The position numbers and the translations under genes are program-made. A stretch of 64,000 nt of DNA. Source: Phascolarctos cinereus. Taxonomy: Eukaryota > Chordata > Mammalia > Diprotodontia > Phascolarctidae. The stretch covers positions 7,012,501 through 7,076,500 of the forward strand of contig NW_018344068.1 in NCBI RefSeq assembly GCF_002099425.1, in the 5' to 3' direction. The notes below the pieces were generated by a model. The model was not told the DNA's origin. It did no database searches and was given only the letters and a program-made list of their open reading frames with translations. Each line of letters starts with the position of its first letter. Position 1 is the first letter of the stretch. Positions 47,991 to 63,254 of this stretch are shown here, piece after piece.

Positions 47991-48463
47991 TTCTCAATGT
48001 TTTACAAGGCCCCACACCTTGGCAGTGCTGTGAGAAAAAACTGCCCCCCCAGAGCTTTTCACAGGTCATCGAGAGGACCCCCTCAGACCATGGTCGGAAG
48101 AAATCAGAGGGAAGTGGGATCAGGTCTTCAAGGGCAGAATAAAATGGAATAGGAAATGAACAACTCAGTTCCTCTGGTGGTATTTGAAAGCCTAGCTTCT
48201 GGATTGCTAAAGCCATTTAGCTCTTGATTTCCCTGTCAGACCTTTACCTTTGTATTTCTGCCCTTGGGTAACCTTATGACATCAAGATAGACTAGACAGT
48301 CCTTTTCCTTACTCTTCATACCCTTTATCATTGAAATGGCTGAATCATTGTTAATTTTTCTTTAACAAAAACTTTTCATTTTGTTGGTTTCAGTCACCGA
48401 TTGACCTTTTTGTCACTTCCTTTTCCCCTTGTCTCTCTGTGCTTCGCTGGACATGGCCCATAG

Positions 48464-48475
48464 GGGAGTTCTCAG
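48464..48475 (+). CDS. MAPK8IP3: MAPK8IP3 12-nt microexon (residues GEFS)
   Basis: The 12 bases GGGAGTTCTCAG lie between GGCCCATAG and the donor GTGTGTAT. Carried in after the G at 39369 they read G-E-F-S and leave one base for V, exactly the GEFS that precedes VRDDFFG in mammalian JIP3. Phase 1 in and 1 out. The upstream tract (about 48415-48445) is pyrimidine-rich and contains CTGTGCTTCGCTGG, a TGC element placed as in SRRM4-dependent neuronal microexons. Exons this small need such enhancer support; the factor is inferred. Confidence 0.87.
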
Positions 48476-49627
48476 GTGTGTATCTCTCCTGTTCAGTGTC
48501 CTTTGTATTTTGGGTTCCTTTTTCCCACTTGTTGAATTCAGATAGAATGATATGGTATACACATGTGATACTCCCCTGCTGTTTCCAAATTCCTGTTGAT
48601 TTTGGGGCCCTTGTCCCACCTCCTTGCTTTTTGCTTACTCTCCTACAGCTTAGTAAGCTGCCTTGGTTGCTTTCCCAGTTCCATTGGTGCTATTCCTCAG
48701 GTTTAACCAGATCTACTGTGTTAATTATCCCTCTCCTATTAAAGTAGAAGTTCCCCATTTAGACTACTAATCCATTAAGGTAATGGAATAATAGGGTATT
48801 CCTTACTTTAGGTCCATTAAACTTAGCAAAAGATTTTTGAAAGTTCACCTAATTTCCTGGATTCCTCTCTTAGCTTAGATTAGAGAATTCTCTCAGAAGG
48901 CAAATACTCCTGTAATAAAAGCAGTCAGGCTTTTAGGAGGATCATAGTCCCTGCCTGTGGTGTCCTATGATATAGTTACTTACCCGGACTTTTTAGGAGT
49001 CCTTCTTCCCAAATAAGACAAGAAGGTACTCTAATTGCCTGCTTTTTTGTTATAGTCCAACTGATTCTTTGCTTTGTTGGCAGGAAGATGCCAACTCCTT
49101 GCCTTTCTATAAAGAAAATCCTGGGCTTCCAAACTCTGTTGCTAAAGAATGCTGACAGCTAGCATGTACATTTCTTTCTCCTTGGTTCAGAATTGTTTCT
49201 CTGACTGTCTAAAAATGGCCTAAGCAGCTCAGAAATTTTGATATACTATAACCTATTAATTTCATTTCTAACTCTCCCTCAGACTTTTCCCTGCTTCACG
49301 TGACTAGTAGTTTTTGGTACAGTGAAGAAGGGAACAAATAAATGTATTGAATTCTTCCCAAATCACAAAAATCAACACCTTGACAAGTCAGGGATAAGGA
49401 TTTAACACTCCCCCCACCCCATCCTGTTTTTCATCCTCTCCTTCCCATCCCCTCCTCTATGATCCTTTTCCAAAATGAAGTAACCCATGAGCACTGTGAC
49501 TCACTGCTTGGTTTTCAATTTATGATGGATGTTTAATGGCTGCTTGTTTTTTCTTCCTTCCTTTCTTTCCCTTTCTTCCTCCCCGTTTCCCCAACTCCTT
49601 CCTATGGGATTGGGACGGCTGTCATAG
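48476..49627 (+). other. MAPK8IP3 intron between the two small microexons
   Basis: 1.15 kb, no repeat recognised, ending in a long C/T tract (about 49551-49600). The absence of mobile elements fits a regulated microexon pair (inference). Confidence 0.85.
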
Positions 49628-49645
49628 TGCGGGATGATTTTTTTG
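49628..49645 (+). CDS. MAPK8IP3: MAPK8IP3 18-nt microexon (residues VRDDFFG)
   Basis: This 18-nt exon lies between ACGGCTGTCATAG and donor TTTG|GTAAGG. It reads (V)RDDFF(G) with the flanking bases, as in JIP3 and JIP4 where VRDDFFGMGKEV precedes leucine zipper II. The upstream intron end is a long C/T tract (49551-49600). It lies 1.15 kb downstream of the 12-nt microexon. The donor is strong. Skipping either or both microexons keeps the frame. Confidence 0.93.
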
Positions 49646-51742
49646 GTAAGGCAAAGGCCATATTTAAGTGTATGTTTTTTCCAGTTTCTGGCTTTTCCTC
49701 TTCACCCAACATCTTGTCATGCTCCATGGGGTTTTGTGGTTTGGGTTTTGCATGGAAATGGTGTAGTAGTGGTGGTGGTGGTGGGGTCTTTGGGGAGATA
49801 GTCTGCAGTCTGGGCTCCACGTCTTTGGTGTGGGGCTCTTTCCCCATGTGCGTTTCTGCTCTGCTGCTTAGAGTGTCCTCTTTTTCTCTAGCCAGGCTTG
49901 GAGTAGGCTGTTCAGAGAAGCCTCTTCTCCAGACTATCTCTCCCCTTTGCCTTATTTTCCTAATGGCTGAGGCAGTCTCTGTAGGCTCCCCACCCTGACT
50001 CTCCTTCATATCTCCTGGAGACTCTGTACTGTGCTGTCCTTTCATCTTTGCCTGAGGGTGGACGGGACAGGGCCTTTCAAGTCTCCTGCTAAGAGGAGAC
50101 CGACTCTAAAGATCTCTGGATCCTTCACTAATTCAGGAAAATGCCCTGTTCTTGTATGCAGTCTCTTAATACTATTGGATGCTATGGCCTGGGGCCTGCT
50201 CTTTGTTTTGCAAAGACAGAGGCAATGCCATTACTTCCATGGCAGAGGAGGTCAGAATGGAGATACCAGGGACTCTGAAATATAAAGCATTATTTTTTTT
50301 ATTCGTGTTTTTTCTTTTTTTCCTTTTTGGATGGGGTTGGAGAAGTGGGGGGAAGGGACTAGAAGGACTGAGGCTGAAACAAGGTGTTGTTTTTTTTTTC
50401 TATACAGTCTGGATTTGGTTATTCCACTGTCCTTTCCCAGAGAATCGGTCTTAGTGCATTTATTTTGTGCTGCTGTCAAATACCTCCAGAATTAGGAGCA
50501 GTCTTGTTTTAGTCTCTGTTCCTAAAGAGCTCAAGAGTCTTTCATACCACCTAGTGGAGAAGACCACAAGCAGCCCCACCTCTTGTCTCCTCGTTTTTCT
50601 GGGAACCATGCAGAGGGAGAGATTTCACCCTCCTCCCTTCCTGCCATCCCCATCTACGTTTATTAGACTCTGTCTAAAAGGCTGCGGTCCCTGCACTGTT
50701 GTAGGATTGTGTCTTCCCCTTTTCCTTTGGCCTAGGGGTGAACACACACTCTGCAGTGTCGAGGCAATCTGTTGAAATTCAGTGGCACTTTTTCTCAATT
50801 TTTTCCCCCATAGCTTGGGCTGCTTCTAGCCAGTCTGGAGAGCTGCATTTGCCATCCCGTGTCCATCCCATCTCCTGGGGAAGGGTTCTTTGTTAAGTGC
50901 TGTGTTGTCCTTTCTATCCTCTTGTCACCATAGCACCAACCTCCATTCTCTTGGGGAACTGGGGACTTTTTTGTGCTTGTTTATTAAAAATTTGAATTTT
51001 TAAAAAGCCCCTGTGAAGCATAATGCCTATGAAACAGGGGTTGGGGCAGAGGCATAGGTTTAAATTCAAGTTCAGTGCCTGATCCCGTCCAACAGTCTCT
51101 GTTCTAATATAAAATAGTTTCTTTAAATCCAGACTGATGGGTGCTACCCTGCTTTTCCTAGGATCCCATCTCCAGAGGAATCTTTACCTACTTCCCAGTA
51201 CCCTTTGGCTTCCTCCTTTCAGGGTCTCCTTCCTCAGTCTTCAGTATTTTATTTTGATTCTCCCAGTTCTCATTCCAAAAGTTTTGGAACCTCTTGTCAG
51301 ACGTTTGAGCTGTCTGGTCAGAGGACCTGTGGGACAGCTAAGGCTCATTGTGGCCACGAGAGATTACTCATTCCTCAGAGGTTCTCTAGCCTTTATTAGC
51401 GATTCAAACTATGAGTCCCTAGGAGAATCCCTGGAAGGGGCATCCAAGAAGTGGGTGGTTAGCTCTGTAGGGCCATGTGTCTGATCCCTAAAACAGTGAA
51501 TTAGGGGAGGCTTCAGAAGGACACCCAGGAGGAAGGAATCCTAGTTACTATTTGTACCGAAGTTTGCTCCAAGTATCCTTCCTCACTAGTGGGTGATGAC
51601 TTTGAATCTTTCTTTGAAGGACATTCTAAATACAGCCAAGGAGTGGCTGTCCACTGGGAATGGAACTAACAAGTAAATACTTATTTTCTACTGAGAGAGT
51701 CATGACTAGGCATGGTTGAAACTTCCTTACTTTTTGTTTCAG
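49646..51742 (+). other. MAPK8IP3 intron after the microexon pair
   Basis: 2.1 kb, no mobile element recognised. Long overlapping open frames on both strands around 49600-50050 are judged chance (see rejected items). T-rich runs occur near 50290 and 50390. Confidence 0.82.
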
Positions 51743-51800
51743 GCATGGGCAAAGAAGTGGGAAATCTATTGCTAGAGAATTCACAACTCCTGGAAACCAA
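51743..51800 (+). CDS. MAPK8IP3: MAPK8IP3 exon, start of leucine zipper II (about residues 415-434)
   Basis: This 58-nt exon runs from acceptor TTTGTTTCAG to donor CCAA|GTAAGA. It reads GMGKEVGNLLLENSQLLET. Leucines at heptad spacing open the second coiled coil, which in JIP3/JIP4 binds kinesin light chain and the GTPase ARF6 (established for the family). Phase 1 in, 2 out. The next intron is 468 nt. Confidence 0.97.
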
Positions 51801-52268
51801 GTAAGAGACCAGTGCACCTTCTTAAATCTCACTCTGGTGTTCTAGAGTATTTCAGTAATTCTCTTACCAGGACCTGGGATCCCTGGTTTGAGCATGCCTG
51901 CCCAGTCCTGGCCCATCTCACAAGCAGCGAGCTTGTGACACCTGGGAATGGTTGGCAGTTTATGTATTCTATTCTGTTCCTGACTAGACAGTTGCCCACT
52001 TTAAACTCAGACTCAACCAATCTTCCAGATCCCTGGGACTCCTGGATTCACTGATGTTCCTTGTTGTTGTCTTTATTTAAAAGAAGCAACTTAGATACAA
52101 GCTTAATAAGTTGTTTCTTTAGCTTGGCCACTGACTGTAACTCATATACTTGATCTCTGGGGCTGCTGAGCTACTTAGCTGCAAAATGAACTGGCGTTTC
52201 TTTGAAGCTTTTTATGTACTCTAGAAGTAATCTCACATACTTTTTCTTATATTGTTGCTTTTTTAAAG
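51801..52268 (+). other. MAPK8IP3 short intron, no feature seen
   Basis: 468 nt between the two zipper II exons; no repeat recognised. Confidence 0.9.
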
Positions 52269-52421
52269 AAACGCTTTGAATGTGGTGAAGAATGATCTGA
52301 TTGCCAAGGTGGACCAATTGTCTGGGGAACAGGAGGTGCTGAAGGGAGAATTGGAAGCCACAAAGCAGGCCAAAGCCAAAATGGAGACCAGAGTCAAGGA
52401 GCTAGAAGAGGAACTCAAACG
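52269..52421 (+). CDS. MAPK8IP3: MAPK8IP3 exon, core of leucine zipper II (about residues 434-485)
   Basis: This 153-nt exon runs from acceptor TTTTTAAAG to donor ACG|GTAAGG. It reads [20 protein letters not shown], then [20 protein letters not shown] and [11 protein letters not shown]. The L/V/I heptad pattern is uninterrupted over about 50 residues. In JIP3/JIP4 this segment is the motor-switch zipper that binds kinesin-1 light chain, the dynein/dynactin side or ARF6. Phase 2 in, 2 out. Confidence 0.97.
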
Positions 52422-55827
<3,406 letters not shown>

Positions 55828-56597
55828 TAAAGCTAATGAGCCTAAGACAGTGCTAAGAATAGGATATGCTATCCAGAAATGCACAGACACTATTGGGTCT
55901 GCATCTGTCCTTCTTTAGCTCTCCATCTTCCTCGCTCCTTCCCATGCATGTTTCTTAGTTCATTTTCATCTTAAGGTGCCTATAATTATGGGTCCTGAGT
56001 ATTCAGAGCTTGTTTACTATCTCTATGTTGTATCATGTGGATTCTTCAGCACTGGGAAGAGAAAGACTGCATCCTGTTTTATTAGTGCTGTTACTTAGTA
56101 CCTAGTGAAATGCTTTGGCTTCAAGAAGCCTTTACGAATAAGTAACAGAATTGGATCATAAAGTAAACTTGAATCTTGCCTTCTGTCTTTCCTCCCCTTG
56201 CATCCTGTAGTTGAAGATACATTAAATTGATTGGGAGCCAAGAAAGATCTTAGCTGTAGCTTTGTGCAATACTCAAAGTCAATGGGAGTCTTAGGAAATA
56301 ATTGACTTCTGTCTTCATTCTCCCTTGATGTTGGGCTTAGGCTGGATCTGCATGAGGAATCTTCCTTAGCTTAAGCTCTCCAGTAAAAGGGAAAGTTCCT
56401 TTCCTTGGGTTTAATGTAGTTTCCTTACTTGGCCCAAGGCCTAAATCACTGTAGCAGGCAAAAAAAAAAAAAAGGAGAAACTGAATGAGCCAGTGTCCTG
56501 TCCTAGAGGGAGTTTAGGGAAGGCCTTAGTCTTTGCATGAAATAAATTTAGTGACAAGACCACTTATGTAGGCAGAGGAAGACACCTAGAAACCACA

Positions 56598-56714
56598 CCC
56601 TGGAATTTTTCCCTTACGAGTGAATTTGCTTCTTAACAATTTCACTGCTATTATTCCCTTCTAGACAACTAAGAGAAGAGGGAGGAGCGTATTCCCAGAG
56701 TCCTTTCTTACCTG
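56598..56714 (+). pseudogene. Diverged copy of the 58294-58464 exon 3' end and start of its intron
   Basis: CCCTGGAATTTTTCCC, then ACGAGTGAATTTGCTTCTTAAC and ACTAAGAGAAGAGGGAGGAG align with CCTTGGAATTTTTCCC, TGAGTGAGTTTACTTCTTGAC and GCTAAGAGAGGCAGGAG at 58445-58540, about 75 percent by eye. The copy of the exon end is followed by a GTGAAT donor remnant at 56620. No matching acceptor or full exon is visible upstream, so it is a fossil exon end, not a usable exon. Confidence 0.75.
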
Positions 56715-56741
56715 GCTTCTCTCTTTCTCTCTCTCTCTCTT

Positions 56742-57385
56742 TTGAAAAAAAATTTAAAATTTTTATTTTCAGTTCCAAAATCTCTCCTTCCCTGCACTCC
56801 CTCCTTCAGCCACTGAGAAGGCAAGAAATACAATACCCATAATATGAATGAAGTCAAACATATTTCCACATTAGCCATAATGTTAGAAGAAGAAAAGAAA
56901 GCACTTCTATCTGCACTCAGAGTCCATCATTCTCTCTCTGATTGTCGTCGTTGGTGTTGTTCAGTCATTTCAGTGTTGTTCAATTCTTCATGATGTTATT
57001 TGGGGTTTTCTTGGCGAAGATACTGGAGTGGTTTGCCATTTCCTTCTCCAGCTCATTTTACAGATGAGGAAACTGAGGCAAACAAGGTCAAGTGACTTGC
57101 CCAGAGTCATACAGCTAGTAAGTGTCTGAGGCCAGATTTGAACTCAGGAAGATGGCGTTCTATCTACCATGCCACCTAACCGTTCCTCTCTTTCTAGAAA
57201 TGGATAGAATTTTACATCATGGGTCCTTTGGAATTGTTGTGAATCATTGTATGGATCAAAGTAGCCAAGTCTTTCATGATTGATTATCATACAACATTTC
57301 TGTTATTGTATACAATGTTCTCCTAGTTCTGCTCAGGTTGCTTCAAATCAGTTCATGTAAATCTTCCCTGGGTTCTCTTTGTAGC
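56742..57385 (-). mobile_element. L1 3' UTR interrupted by a MAR1-type SINE
   Basis: AATTTTTATTTTCAGTTCC at the left and GAAATGGATAGAATTTTACATC, GTATACAATGTTCTCCTAG at the right are the complement of the L1 3' end. The SINE at 56938-57183 splits it. Confidence 0.75.
56938..57183 (-). mobile_element. MAR1-type long marsupial SINE inside L1
   Basis: Complement of MAR1: GTTCAGTCATTTCAGTGTTG, ATGAGGAAACTGAGGCAAAC, GTGACTTGCCCAGAGTCATA and a CATGCCACCTAAC end. Confidence 0.88.
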
Positions 57386-57545
57386 CAAGAATGTTGAGCA
57401 TTGATGTCCTACTTATTTGTGTGCCACACTACAGAGCTGCCTCAGGAGAAGCAGCACCGTGTAATGAGAAGAACACTAGTCTGAAATCAGGAAACCTAAG
57501 ATGTGGTCTTTGATCTGCTATCACCAATCAGTAAACACTAATGCC
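57386..57545 (+). repeat. Second half of the intragenic duplication
   Basis: AGAATGTTGAGCATTGATGTC, GCTGCCTCAGGAGAAGCAGC and GAACACTAGTCTGAAATCAGG align in order with 58563-58700 (AGAGTGTTGGGCATTATTGTC, CCTGCCTCAAGGGAAGCTAC, GAACACTAGCCTGAAGTCTGG). It was separated from the first half by an L1 insertion. Confidence 0.75.
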
Positions 57546-57939
57546 TTAATGAACAGTTTCCTGTAGCTGCTATTGGCTATTCCAAAGTCTTCTCTTCAAT
57601 ACCTAGAGCTACTGTGCCATTGATTGGAAAGCAGCCTGCCTTACAATCCACAGAAGCTCTTTTGTCTGCATTGCCTTTTTCCCAAGGCTTCTCCACTCCC
57701 TAGATGTTTATTACTAAATTAAGCTTTGAAATAGGAGCCAGCAGGGGGTAGAAAATAAAGGGGAAAGGAATAGCTCCTATTCTCCAGAAGTTTATAGGCT
57801 TCAATGAAGCATACGTGTACCCCACTCTGCATTGGCTTTTTGTAGCTAGAGGTGAAGCTAGTAGAAGAAGTAGAATTATCTTCTTTTAGTTTTGGTGAGT
57901 GCCCAAGATGAATAGGTCTCTGACTTCTTTTCTCTACAG

Positions 57940-57996
57940 GGCATCCCGAGAACACCCATCTGTCCAAGAGAAGAAGAAATCAACCATCTGGCAATT
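57940..57996 (+). CDS. MAPK8IP3: MAPK8IP3 exon after RH2 (about residues 556-575)
   Basis: This 57-nt exon runs from acceptor TCTCTACAG to donor AATT|GTGAGT. It reads RASREHPSVQEKKKSTIWQ and leaves TT of a Phe codon. It closes the RH2 region with a basic KKK patch followed by the conserved STIWQF. Phase 2 in, 2 out. The next intron is only 297 nt. Confidence 0.97.
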
Positions 57997-58293
57997 GTGA
58001 GTCCTTGGGGGCACAAAGCAGGGCAGCGTAAATGTAGTGAGCCTTCATGGCAGTCAGGAAAGCCAGTTTCTAATCCTACATTACTGCTTTGGGCAAGTTG
58101 CTTCCCTTCACCAAACTTTAGTTTCATTTGTAAAAGGAGGCTCAACTTTTAAGTTCTTCTAGTTCTAAAAATCTATGACGATGGAGAAAGGGCTGTTGAA
58201 TGGGGAATAGGTAATATGATGGATTCTGATGCTAACACTTCTCTCCCCCCCCCCCCCGTGCCTGTCTTATCTGCCCCATATGTCTGTTTGTAG
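57997..58293 (+). other. MAPK8IP3 short intron with a 13-C run
   Basis: 297 nt. An uninterrupted run of 13 cytosines (58245-58257) lies 36 nt before the acceptor, replacing part of the usual T-rich tract. Confidence 0.9.
58245..58257 (+). repeat. Run of 13 C before an acceptor
   Basis: Uninterrupted C13, 36 nt upstream of the exon at 58294. Confidence 0.95.
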
Positions 58294-58464
58294 CTTCAGC
58301 CGCCTCTTCAGCTCTTCCTCCAGCCCACCTCCTGCAAAGAGGTCTTATCCATCAGTAAACATCCACTACAAGTCACCCACCACAGCTGGATTCAGCCAGC
58401 GCCGCAGCCATACCATGTGCCAGATCTCAGCCGGCAGCCGCACCTTGGAATTTTTCCCTGATGA
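58294..58464 (+). CDS. MAPK8IP3: MAPK8IP3 exon, Ser/Pro-rich linker (about residues 575-632)
   Basis: This 171-nt exon runs from acceptor TTTGTAG to donor GATGA|GTGAGT. It reads [20 protein letters not shown], then [20 protein letters not shown] and [18 protein letters not shown] poly-Ser/poly-Pro stretch and several basic residues suggest a disordered, phosphorylatable linker (inference). The 3' end of this exon and about 250 nt of the following intron have a diverged copy upstream at 56598-57545. Confidence 0.97.
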
Positions 58465-58689
58465 GTGAGTTTACTTCTTGACGGCTTCACCTCCTTTATT
58501 CTCTTTTAGATAGCTAAGAGAGGCAGGAGTGTTCCTGTGGTCCTTTTTTTCTCTTTAATGCCTAGAGTGTTGGGCATTATTGTCTTCATTATTTGCCTGC
58601 CTCTTTACGGACCTGCCTCAAGGGAAGCTACACAGTGTAAGGGGAGGAAGGAACACTAGCCTGAAGTCTGGAGACCTGAGTTCTAGTCC

Positions 58690-58850
58690 TGGATCTGCTA
58701 GCAATCAATCAGTCAGTCACTCAGCATTAAGTACTTACTGTATGTCAGGCACTGTTGGGCGCCAGGAAATACAAGACAAAAGTGAATTAGTCCCTGCCCT
58801 TGGGGAAGACACAAGTACATATAAGTATATACAAAAGTACAAGGTAATAG
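58690..58850 (-). mobile_element. L2 3' fragment
   Basis: AGCATTAAGTACTTACTGTA, TGTCAGGCACTGTTGGGCG and CCTGCCCTTGGGGAAGACAC. Confidence 0.65.
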
Positions 58851-59124
58851 AGTAAGGGAAGAAGGCTTAGCAGTTAGGCAGGATAAATTTATTGTTTGGT
58901 TAATTTTCTAGACTTAAGAAAGTGATGGAGAAAATGTTAATACTGTAGATTATGCTGAAAAATATGTCATGCATACATTTTCCCCCCAGAGAGCCAGTTG
59001 TCAAACATTTACCACTACACCCCCATGTAGGGCCCAACCCTTAGGAGACACTATTTCAAACTTAGTGATCTTAACAACTGAATGAAATACAGCATGATCT
59101 ATAGAAGGTTAGGGTTCTATGGCA

Positions 59125-59195
59125 CTCATTCATTCATTTATTCATTTTGTTGGACAAACATTTATTAGATGTCTACTTTGTGCCTTGGATGACCT
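59125..59195 (-). mobile_element. L2 3' scrap
   Basis: CATTCATTCATTTATTCATT, AACATTTATTAGATGTCTAC and TTTGTGCCTTGGA. Confidence 0.55.
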
Positions 59196-59647
59196 ATTAT
59201 ATATTAGAAAGAGTCAGGCATCAGAAGGCTATCAGAAAGTAGAGCATTTGTACTCAGTACTAAATTAGGAGCCAGTTCCTTGTTCTTGAGTTGTAGGATT
59301 TTGTCCCTGACTGAATTTCAGGAAAAGGTTTCAAACCCATCTCTGACATGAGGCTTCTGCAAACTCTCATTTCGATAAACCTAACAGTCCATCATCTTCT
59401 TTTCAGAAGAGTGAGCCCTTTCTGTTTCTTCTTCCAGAGTAGTATTGAGGGTTTTTAGGCCAGACCTTTACACAAAACAGAGCTCCACGTTAGGACCAAA
59501 ACATCAATCTTCTATTCCCTACCCTCAAATTACTCCTAATTCAGTAATCTCAGCATTTTATTTCCACACTGGCTGCTGGTATCTGACCAATTCATTCCTT
59601 TCCTTCAGACCCACTTCTCAACCCTCTGCCTTGAATTCTAACCATAG

Positions 59648-60849
<1,202 letters not shown>

Positions 60850-60854
60850 TGATA

Positions 60855-61690
60855 AGGACCAGTACTTCAGAGCCTATCTGGTCTACGCTGCTGTATAAGA
60901 ATCCCCTTCTCAGCATACCTGAAAAATAGTCATCTAGCCCTTGCTTAAAGATTTCCTGTAGGAAGGAATACACTGTCTTCTTAAGGTGGTGCATACCAAG
61001 GCTAGATAGCTCTGTGAGGAAGTCTATCTTTCTTCAAGCCTTAATTTGCATTTTCTTCCCTTTGCTCCTAGTTTTGCACTCTGGGATCTAGTAGAACTAG
61101 TTTAACCCTCTTTCAGTATTAAAGCTCATCAAATGCTTGAAAATAAGCCATTATGTTGAACACTGAGTCTTATTTCCAGGATTAACATCCCTAAATCATT
61201 CTATCAGTCATCATGGTATGAACTGATTGTGAAGATATTTGCCATTCTCAGGCCCTCTGCATTCTCCCCAACTTATCATTCCTGAAATATGGTAGACTGT
61301 GCCTCCTCATCTTGTACGCATCAGGCTGGTTTTTGGAAGCCAAATATTAGATGATGTTTCTCCCTATAAAATTTCATTTTAGTAGATTAGGCCTAGTGTT
61401 ATAGCCTATTTAGATCTTTGGGGATCTTTCATCCAAAGTATAAGTTCTCCCTTCTAATGTTATGTTATCGGCAAATTTGATGAGAATCCTGCCTGTGCCT
61501 CTGGCCATGTCATGGGTACAGCTATCATATGTCACTGGGCCAGGCACAGAACCCTGGCAACCCACTAGTTATCAAATGAACTCTAAATTCACCTAAGACT
61601 ATTATCTAGCCAGCCCACAGCTCCATATTTTCCATAGAAATTGCGTTGAGAGACTTTGACAAATGCCTTACCGATACCAATAGTACCCCC
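60855..61690 (-). mobile_element. CR1/L3 LINE, long 3' copy
   Basis: Complement of the clade 3' half. Landmarks on the + strand are GTCATCTAGCCCTTGCTTAA, GAAGTCTATCTTTCTTCAAG, TTGCTCCTAGTTTTGCACTC, AATTTGATGAGAATCCTGCC, AGAACCCTGGCAACCC and GAGACTTTGACAAATGCCTT. All occur in this order in CR1/L3. Old and decayed. Confidence 0.8.
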
Positions 61691-61994
61691 AGTCCACCAG
61701 TCATCTTCAGCCATTCACTGGATCTTTGCACAGATGTGGGTGTTCTATCCAGTGATGCCAGCCCTGATCTCTAGGTTCCCTTTCAGTCTTTGTGACTCTT
61801 GTCTGCAGCATCCTAAAACTCCTCCACAACGGGTCAACCCAGCATGCTTGAGAACCTACCCGTAAGGCTCTTTTCCACTATGTGGATGCCTTCCATGGCA
61901 GTGGGTGGACCTTAAAGTGTCAAGATTGGGCTGCTTACTGTTATAGTCATGTATCTTTCTTATGCCTTCTCAACTCTGCTTCTTGGGCACAATT

Positions 61995-62135
61995 TTTAAA
62001 AAATTATTTATTCAATTATTCATTCATCTATTTATTTATTTTTAGTTTTCAGCATTCACTTTTATAAGATTTTGAGTTCTAAATTTTTTTCCCCTTCCCC
62101 AAGATGGCATGCAATCTGATATAGGCTATAAATTC
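61995..62135 (-). mobile_element. L1 3' UTR tail
   Basis: TTTAGTTTTCAGCATTCACT, TTATAAGATTTTGAGTTC and CAATCTGATATAGGCTATAA. Confidence 0.8.
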
Positions 62136-62286
62136 TTGGGTACAATTCTTTGTTAGCAATGTGTACTACTTACTCACACTGTACACCTCTCTGTTGCCTT
62201 GTGGACTTTATTATTCAGGTGTTTCTGGGCTTGATGCGGTAAGCAGAATATCATTCAAAAACAGGAGCATCTGAGTTACTTCTCCA

Positions 62287-62422
62287 TGTAAGGCAATTGG
62301 AATTAAGTGACTTGCTCAGGGTCACACAGCTAGTAAGTGGCAAGTGTCTGAGGCCAGATTTGAACTCAGGTCCTCCTGACCTTAGGGCCAGTCCTCTATC
62401 CACTGTGACACCTTGCTGCCCC
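62287..62422 (-). mobile_element. Short marsupial tRNA-derived SINE
   Basis: Complement of the unit from GGCAATTGGAATTAAGTGAC to CACCTTGCTGCCCC. Confidence 0.9.
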
Positions 62423-62479
62423 GGATATCCTTCTTGACAGCAATAAACAGAGCCTTTAAGATGGTATTTTGCACTACCT

Positions 62480-62680
62480 AATTAGATGCTCTTTTATAAT
62501 CAAACAGTAAGCACAGTGGAATATTACCTTATTACACCTTTTAGTCAACTAGGTGATTGTAAGTATGTGGTCTTCTATAGAATATCATTTGCAAAAATCT
62601 ACTTGTTCCATTCTCATACCTTTATCAAGTATGCCCTCAATGCATATGTAGGTTATTCTCACCAAAATTTTCTAGAGACA
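62480..62680 (-). mobile_element. RTE-clade LINE fragment, second copy
   Basis: GTAAGCACAGTGGAATATTAC, AATATCATTTGCAAAAATCT and CTTTATCAAGTATGCCCTCAA match 5320-5470. The complement reads LDKGMRMEQVDFCK, like the RTE RT LDE..REQAGFRK. Confidence 0.55.
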
Positions 62681-63254
62681 TGAAAATAGGCAAAGACTGC
62701 CGTATTGGCAGGCATCCTTCCTGTAGATACTTTGAGAAGGAATTCCTCAACATCCCCAGAATTATATAACCTCCGTCCTAGATTGCATGTGTCCTTTTGG
62801 TCTAGTCCAGCTTTTCTTCTCATTGTAGTTTTCTTTGGTGCCATTTTTGCTTCTCCATGAAGAATCATTAATGGAAAGAAAATTACCATTAAATCCTTTA
62901 TAGATCTTTTCCCTTTTCTTGTATGTTTCATCCTTAAATAGTTTTGGAATGGTTTTGTTTAAATGAGTCTCTTAATATGCTTTTTATTATCCTGTTTTCC
63001 CCCACCACCACTTCTTGATTTTTTATGACATAACCTTCTACCATTCTCTTATGGAAGATTTTATAAATGAGTTTGTTTTAAGCCAGTATTGCCCTTGGCA
63101 CGGAGGCCAGGATTTATTGGCTGAGGCAGTTTTTAGGTTCTTTTAGTCTTCTAACTATAGTAAACTTGGTTCTATGACCACTCATCTCCTCAGGCAACTT
63201 TCCCCTTTTCTCCTCATTTGTAATTTTTTCCTCTTTGTGTATTCAGAACTTCAT

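Noticed and set aside
49602-50045. 147-residue open frame on the minus strand and a 123-residue one on the plus strand over the 18-nt microexon
   Set aside because: Both lie in an intron, have no recognisable domain, and the plus frame is simply read-through of the microexon into intron. GC-richer sequence explains the lack of stops.
56598-56621. Usable alternative exon in the duplicated segment
   Set aside because: Only the last few codons and a weakened donor (GTGAAT) are present; no acceptor or upstream exon text is visible.
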